Source: DATLXH01 sp035576005 (GTDB lineage: Bacteria; Acidobacteriota; Thermoanaerobaculia; Gp7-AA8). Taken from it: a DNA stretch of 64,000 nucleotides. Position 1 is the first letter of the stretch, and each line of letters begins with the position of its first letter. Below the pieces are notes generated by a model. The model was not told where the DNA came from. It ran no database searches and saw nothing but the letters and a program-made list of their open reading frames with translations. Shown piece by piece: positions 59,336 through 64,000 of the stretch. The position numbers were made by a program, and so were the translations under genes. Where the stretch lies: positions 1-64,000 of the forward strand of contig DATLXH010000191.1 of NCBI GenBank assembly GCA_035576005.1, read 5' to 3'.

Positions 59336-61078
59336 TCACTTCCATGGCGGGCTGATGTCGAGCGGCGAGAACGCCGGCCGTCGAGACTCATAAATCTTCC
59401 TGTCAGCCTGCCATTTCTCCAGCTCACGCCTCGAGACAGTTCGTCCCCTGGGCCTGCTGCTCTCCGCGCCGATCGCTTTCCATAACTCGGGATGGACACG
59501 GTGCCGGTGCCACTCCATCGGATCTCCCTGGGGATGACGCGGATCGTAGGCACGGGCGCCCTCGACGTACGCGGTGAATGTCTCCACGATCTCGACAGCG
59601 ATGGCTGCTTTGTCAGGTTGAGGCAGCGCCTTCCATGCTGCCCAGAGGAGGTCCTCAGGCTCGATCCATCCGCTTTTCAGACGTCCGTGTGATGCCGCAA
59701 GGTTGTCCGTCTCTGCCTTCTTGCGCATCTCGCCGAGGATCTTGTCGCCTGCATGCTTTCGAATGGTGGCTTCGGCGTCGACGAGGATCTGGTCCTGCAA
59801 CAGGCCACCGGCCGCGATCACTCTCACTCCCGGATTGGCCGCGAGGCGACGCGCGGTATGCACGTCGAGCAAAACCGCTTCGACGAAGTCCCGCGCGCTG
59901 GTTCGCCCCATCTGGGCGCGGTTCTCCCAGCTGGCTTCGCCGTAAAGCATCGACTGCTCGAGCGGCGCGTCGGCCGACGGCACGCGATCGGGATCGAGTG
60001 TCTCACCACTCTTCACATGGAACTCGCCTGCAATCTGCAGCCGGTTCAGGTTTCCTTCGCTGTATCGCATGATCTGGTCGGGACGGTATCCGGCCTCTTC
60101 GAGATGGGCCGCCTGCCAGTAACCGGGATGGACATTCTGGGCGCGCAGTCTCACAGCTCGGCCGAACGCGAAGTTCGTCTGGAAGATCTCGCGCGCCGAA
60201 CCGACCGGACCAGTCTTTGAGTGGACGAGACCCGACTGTCCAGCTGCCGGAACGAAATCGCGATCGAGATATACGTCGAGCGGCGTGAGCTCCCTGCCTC
60301 GAGCCCGAGGGTGGTAAGCGCCCTCCCAGTACTCGTTGAGCACGCGTTCGAAGGCTGCCAGGCGTCCGGGCGTAGCGCGGAACGAGCGGTCATCCGGATT
60401 CGGCCAGTCCATCAGCCACGTTGACAGCTCCGGGTGATTCAACTTGTCCGTGATGACATCGGCCAGGAGACTCCCGCCGAGAAGCGTCTTGGCTGATATG
60501 GAAAATTGTGCGCCTCCGTGAGCCATGGAGGGAGCGAGCCCGGCGGACAGCGGAGCGCCCCAGACAAATTTCTCGAGGAAGGCGACGAAACGTTCGTTGT
60601 AAAGCCACACCAGTGGCACAGGCTTGATGCTGTATTCAAACGTCTCAGGATCGATCGACCACTTGACCTCGAAGTCATCGAGCTCTTTGTCATCCCAATG
60701 AAACTGGAGGTTCTGCCTTACGGCGTCCCACTGGTCGAGCTCTTTTTTCCTCTCGACCGTGTCGAAGAAACAGTCCGGGTTCTTCTTCGAGCGACGCTTT
60801 CGCCAGGAGCGGACGATCTCTTTGGCAACTTTCTGTTGTTTCCCGAGCATGTACGAATCAGAAAAGTAGGCATCTTCGCCTTCCTCATCCACGCTCATGT
60901 CGAGCCACTTCTGTACGGACTTGCGGCTCTGAAACGTCGGTTCCAGTCCCAGCCATGCGTGGTCAAAGTCGCTCGCTGTGGGATCACGAAACGTAGCCAG
61001 CACCGTGGTAGGGTCCTGCGCGGTGATCGAGCTCTTCTCTTCGGTGACTGTCCTGCGTTTCTTCGTTTTTGTAGTCAT
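59336..61078 (-). CDS. large protein of unknown function
   Basis: A 580-residue soluble protein I do not recognise. The N-terminus is basic and low-complexity (TTKTKKRRTVTEEKSSIT). The central part has MAHGGAQFSISAKTLLGG followed by NHPELSTWLMDWPNPDDRSF and RATPGRLAAFERVLNEYW. This loosely recalls ATP-grasp/amidoligase (COOH-NH2 ligase) proteins that carry an HGG-Q-x-H/S strand and then P-x-L-S. The resemblance is weak and unproven. ATG 61078 has GAGGAG four bases upstream, and the ATG four codons earlier is part of that site. It is convergent with the toxin operon. Confidence 0.6.
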   Translation of the reverse strand: MTTKTKKRRTVTEEKSSITAQDPTTVLATFRDPTASDFDHAWLGLEPTFQSRKSVQKWLDMSVDEEGEDAYFSDSYMLGKQQKVAKEIVRSWRKRRSKKNPDCFFDTVERKKELDQWDAVRQNLQFHWDDKELDDFEVKWSIDPETFEYSIKPVPLVWLYNERFVAFLEKFVWGAPLSAGLAPSMAHGGAQFSISAKTLLGGSLLADVITDKLNHPELSTWLMDWPNPDDRSFRATPGRLAAFERVLNEYWEGAYHPRARGRELTPLDVYLDRDFVPAAGQSGLVHSKTGPVGSAREIFQTNFAFGRAVRLRAQNVHPGYWQAAHLEEAGYRPDQIMRYSEGNLNRLQIAGEFHVKSGETLDPDRVPSADAPLEQSMLYGEASWENRAQMGRTSARDFVEAVLLDVHTARRLAANPGVRVIAAGGLLQDQILVDAEATIRKHAGDKILGEMRKKAETDNLAASHGRLKSGWIEPEDLLWAAWKALPQPDKAAIAVEIVETFTAYVEGARAYDPRHPQGDPMEWHRHRVHPELWKAIGAESSRPRGRTVSRRELEKWQADRKIYESRRPAFSPLDISPPWK

Positions 61079-61141
61079 GAGACTCCTCATGGCCAGCCAC
61101 TGGACGTTTCTAACCTCAAGCTGCAGTACAGAATCCTGTGG

Positions 61142-61412
61142 TCGGACATTCCAATGTCCGGAGCTGTCGGCTCAATCCGGCTCCAGGTGTAAGAATCGTT
61201 GTGGTCCCCTGCTTGTCGTCTCCATCGTCGCCCAGATCAGCTTTGGCAAAAGACGTTCCTTGTAATCGCGCCTTGTGGAAAAACCGAAGCGAATGTAGGA
61301 CAGACACTCTTGTCTGTCACGCGTACCAGTTGGCCGATTAGAAGTCTTGGGGCCAGGCCTTCAAACTTCGGTCGGGGAGGTTCCCTGAACTTTCAAGGCC
61401 TGGCCCCAAGAG
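61142..61412. repeat. cluster of short palindromic repeats
   Basis: The 408-base gap 61079-61486 contains CGGACATTCCAATGTCCGG (61142-61160, same as in the rpmI-rplT gap) and a GACAGACA unit (61296-61319). Two copies of GGGGCCAGGCCTT in opposite orientation lie at 61349-61362 and 61398-61412, followed by TTGGCCC repeats. Other GGCCAGGCC units are at 46080-46093, 58625-58636 and 62023-62036. No gene is visible. Confidence 0.65.
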
Positions 61413-61486
61413 TTTGGCCCCAAGAGTTGGCCCGTTGGCCCGAGTTGGCCGCGTATTCGGCCGACGGTGCCTGATAGAATGCTGCG

Positions 61487-61711
61487 ATGAAACTAGTGAC
61501 TGGAACGGTCGTGAACGGCAAGGTTTCCCTGCCGGACGGTGAGTTCGAGGAGGGGTCCTCAGTGGCCGTCCTGGCCTCCAGCACGAACGATCCAGTTGTG
61601 TTAACGCCCGCTGAAGAGCAGTCGTTGCTTGACTCCTTGAATCAGATTCGTTCAGGTAACTACGTGGACGGCGAGGATCTCGTCCGTCGGCTCAGGTCGC
61701 GCGGTCGTTGA
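61487..61711 (+). CDS. antitoxin-like small protein
   Basis: A 74-residue protein. An N-terminal beta strand pair (VTGTVVNGKVSLPDGEFEEG) resembles AbrB-like or DUF104-type antitoxins. A charged tail follows (EEQSLLDSLNQIRSGNYVDG). It overlaps by four bases (TTGA) a ParE-like frame that is broken after ~25 residues. Confidence 0.6.
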   Translation: MKLVTGTVVNGKVSLPDGEFEEGSSVAVLASSTNDPVVLTPAEEQSLLDSLNQIRSGNYVDGEDLVRRLRSRGR

Positions 61712-61884
61712 CGTACCGCATTCGTGTTTCCCCCCGAGCTTCCCGACAGATCGAGAAGGCGGCCGAGTGGTGGTTCGAGAATTTCACGCCCCCGCCTCGG
61801 GATGTCCTCGCACACCTGTTCGGGATGTCCTGGGACCATACGCGGAGAGAAGGGAGGTGCGCGGGGAGAATCAGAGGACGGTGA
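61708..61884 (+). pseudogene. truncated ParE/RelE-family toxin
   Basis: A TTG start overlapping the antitoxin stop gives TYRIRVSPRASRQIEKAAEW, a typical ParE/RelE N-terminus. After about residue 27 (WWFENFTPPP) the family sequence is lost and the frame ends at residue 58. The remaining ~60 residues of a toxin are absent, so this looks like a dead toxin whose antitoxin survives. Confidence 0.55.
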
Positions 61885-62020
61885 GTTGATCTTTTCAAGT
61901 GCGACCCCGACTTCGTCCGCCGTTCGGTGAACGCAGATTTCTACACCGCGTCGTTGATCATCTTCTCGAGAGTGTTGAGATTGCGGGTGGTGGTGATCTC
62001 TTTGGAGAAGTCTTAAAGTC

Positions 62021-62164
62021 TTAGGGCCAGGCCTTCAGACTTCGAGTCACGGCCAGGAACTGAGGAGTGATCACAAAGACCCGCAGTTGCAACCTCTCTG
62101 CGATTGCCATATCCCCAACAGTGGGATCGGACAGCGAGATCGGGTTAGTGTGAAAACACCGGTA
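62021..62164 (-). pseudogene. possible JAB/MPN metalloprotease remnant
   Basis: A minus-strand stop-to-stop frame reads YRCFHTNPISLSDPTVGDMA and continues through VFVITPQFLAV to a stop. The order FHTxP ... SxxD ... hydrophobic-ITP resembles the metal-binding end of JAB/JAMM domains, with the second His replaced by Asn. It has no start and a stop just upstream, so at best it is a fragment. The rest of the 492-base gap 61885-62376 shows nothing I can name. Confidence 0.25.
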
Positions 62165-62376
62165 CTACGGCATGGTCCCCAAACTAGCGACGCGGGTCAC
62201 GGAACAGGACTCGAACGGTGCGCGCTCGTATCACTGTGGTTCGGATGATGAGCGACCATCGCGATGCCATCGATCGGCATGGATGGTCGGTGGGCCTCGC
62301 CGGAGTGCTGGAGGTTTTCGTACCTGATTGTCCCCTCGCGTATGCAAAGCCGCCAGCTGAAGACCTGACTTCAACT

Positions 62377-63585
62377 TCATCCCACGCGATCTTCGGTTGC
62401 GTCCGCTGGTACTTGCGCTCGGCGGGGGATCTGCACATCGAAATGATTCCAGCCGTCGCCCGAGCTCACCTCGATCATGCCCCGATGAGCTTTCACGATT
62501 TCGTTCGCGATGAAGAGACCGAGTCCCAGGTTCTCAGTCGGGGGGTGATTGCCACGGAGAAATGCTTTAAAGAGGTTGGCCTTTGTTGATTCCGGGATCG
62601 GGGCGCCCGCGTTACTGACGCGCACGACCGCCGTTTGAGAATCGCCGCACAGAGTGACTCGCACCGCCGTCGATGGCTCCCGATACTGCAGCGCGTTGGA
62701 GACGAGGTTGGAGATGACCTGAGCCATACGGTCTGCGTCACACTCGAGCTCGAGCCCCTTGGTCTCGTCGAACTCGATTACGGCGTCAGGATCGCCGCGG
62801 CGAATTTCTTCGACCACGATCCGGCAGATCGTTCCGAGATGCGAGGGCGCCCGGGTGATCGGGATGCCACTGCCGAGCTGGCCGCGGGTGAAGTCGAAAA
62901 GATCGGCGATCATCCTGCTCATCCGTTGTACGGAGGTCTCGATGCCGCTGAACAATACATCGACGAGGTCGCGTTCACCGATCGCCGTCCGGCCGAGCTG
63001 CGCTGAGGTACGAATTGCGGTGAGAGGCGACCTGAGATCATGTCCCAGAATGGCGATGAGCCGCTCGCGTGCCTTCCCTTCTTCGTGTGCGGCCTCAAGC
63101 TGCATCCTCCCCTGCGCCAGTTGATCCTGTGCCGCCAGCTGATGTGTAATCAGCTCCCCAAGGAGGTTAAAGATGGTGAGGTCGTCTTCCGAAATTGCGG
63201 AAGGATCGGTATCAAGGGCGCAAAGCGTACCGAAAGGCTTCCCCTCGGGGCCGCGCAATGGAACCGCGATGTAGCTGTTGATGTTGTACCGCTTCAGGCC
63301 GGGATGGTCCTTGAAGCGTGCGTCAGTTGAGGCGTCGTTGATCACGAGCGGCGCGACCGCGCCGCGGACGGTGCTTCAGTACGTTGTGTCGAGCTCCAGC
63401 TGATCACCTGGCTTGAGCCCGAAGCCGGCATCGTCGAGGACGGCGCAGGCGGTCCATGACGACTGGTCGACTCGAGCGACAAGCGCAATGCGCAGGCCGG
63501 TGGTTTTTCGCAACACCTGAAGGATGGTCTCGATGGCCGGCAGGCGAAGAATGCTTTCGATGTCAGTTTCAATTGCAGTGGTCAT
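62377..63585 (-). CDS. GAF-domain histidine kinase with in-frame UGA (possible selenoprotein)
   Basis: A 402-codon soluble sensor kinase. The GAF domain (about 1-160) starts TTAIETDIESILRLPAIETI. The HisKA H-box is ILGHDLRSPLTAIRTSA (about 180-196), the N-box QVISNLVSNALQY (about 295) and the G-box LGLGLFIANEIV. Codon 70 is TGA, with the frame open on both sides. In homologous GAF kinases this point reads ...ETT-x-C-x-E-(I/V)-R; here it is LDTTY-UGA-STVR, so UGA stands where a Cys is conserved. Downstream sequence is intact for 332 codons. Either UGA is read as selenocysteine (a stem-loop follows) or the gene carries a single nonsense mutation from TGC/TGT. A protein ending at codon 69 would lack all kinase motifs. 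Confidence 0.7.
63348..63365 (-). promoter_or_regulatory. SECIS-like stem-loop downstream of the in-frame UGA
   Basis: On the minus strand GCGGCGC-GGTC-GCGCCGC, a perfect 7-bp stem with tetraloop GGUC. The loop lies at +18 to +21 after the UGA (63376-63378). In E. coli fdhF the SelB-binding apical loop also contains GGUC, at nearly the same distance. The stem here is GC-only and lacks an obvious bulged U, so the match is suggestive only. Confidence 0.35.
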
Positions 63586-63754
63586 CTATCTGCTCCCACA
63601 CACAGGTACGAATTGCGCTCACCGGAGGATTGATTGAGCGAAGTTCTTCACCTCAGCGGAGTGTGAATGAGATTATCGCAGGCTCGATTTCCCTGCAAAT
63701 GCGATGACGCGATCCGATAATTTTGGAAAGCCTGGGCGATTTGCTGCGCGCCGT

Positions 63755-63780
63755 GCTAGCCCGCATTTCTCACAGACCTT
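63755..63780 (-). repeat. short dispersed repeat, inverted copy
   Basis: The exact complement of 122-147 (26 bases, core TGTGAGAAATGCGGGCTAGC). It lies in the 250-base gap between the kinase start and the antitoxin gene, which holds nothing else recognisable apart from a likely promoter region. Confidence 0.6.
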
Positions 63781-63835
63781 CGCCGTCAGACGACGGATAG
63801 CGGCCCTTAAATTCGAACGGAGGTAAACTTCGAAT

Positions 63836-64000
63836 ATGAACACGCATCTTCTTGAGCAAGCTCGCCAGCTTAGTGCGGATGAGCAGCTCGAACTCGTCGA
63901 GGCTCTCTGGGACGACCTTGCAGAACGCAACGCGATACCGTTGCCGACGACCTCTCAGACACTAGAGCTCGAACGGCGACTGGTGGAACATGAAGCAAAT
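63836..64000 (+). CDS. addiction-module antitoxin, cut by window end
   Basis: The first 55 residues of an intact copy of the pseudogene at 58307 (NTHLLEQARQLSADEQLELV). It has the same CGGAGGTAAACTTCGA 5' flank and an intact GAAGCAAAT where the other copy lost a base. By analogy a ParE/RelE toxin gene should follow outside the window. Confidence 0.75.
   Translation, partial: MNTHLLEQARQLSADEQLELVEALWDDLAERNAIPLPTTSQTLELERRLVEHEAN

Overview
The window is GC-rich chromosomal DNA from a free-living, rod-shaped, Gram-negative-type bacterium. The evidence for this is outer-membrane barrel-like and PpiD-like proteins, a complete mreBCD/mrdA/rodA set, RNase J in place of an RNase E-type enzyme, and a Ser/Thr kinase fused to a TolB-like propeller. 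The last architecture is very common in Acidobacteriota, so that phylum (or a close uncultured relative) is my best inference. No rRNA or marker tree was available to test it.

Layout. 0.2-9.6 kb: glutamate formimidoyltransferase, a leftward lipid kinase-asnS-rnj-uppP run, and a large secreted/outer-membrane protein. 10-18 kb: a PAS-LuxR regulator, an Ig-repeat secreted protein, threonine dehydratase, rarA, a hotdog thioesterase and a PpiD-like chaperone. 18.2-25.4 kb: the cell-shape operon, with an uncommon FecR-domain gene in front of mreB. 25.5-31.2 kb: an S4 protein, HU, and the classic thrS-infC-rpmI-rplT-pheS translation cluster (infC apparently starting at AUU and pheT missing), followed by two tRNA-Val genes. 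31.5-42.7 kb: secreted proteins, an MBL-fold enzyme, guaA, a DUF885 peptidase-like protein and a P1-family peptidase.

42.9-64 kb is accessory DNA. It holds a NYN protein; three attC-like recombination sites with the small genes between them laid out like integron cassettes and no integrase in view; a type I restriction-modification operon (hsdR-hsdM-hsdS) split by a REP-associated transposase with REP and 38-bp tandem repeats; the Ser/Thr kinase bracketed by direct repeats; several toxin-antitoxin pairs and broken copies; an unknown 580-residue protein; and a GAF histidine kinase.

The most notable observation is in that kinase. Its reading frame is cut by a single UGA exactly where relatives carry a conserved Cys, and a perfect 7-bp stem with a GGUC loop lies at the distance expected of a bacterial SECIS. 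It is therefore either a new kind of selenoprotein or a fresh nonsense mutation. A mobile ~250-bp palindromic element with inverted ends (at least six large copies) and several smaller palindromic repeat families are scattered through nearly every intergenic gap.
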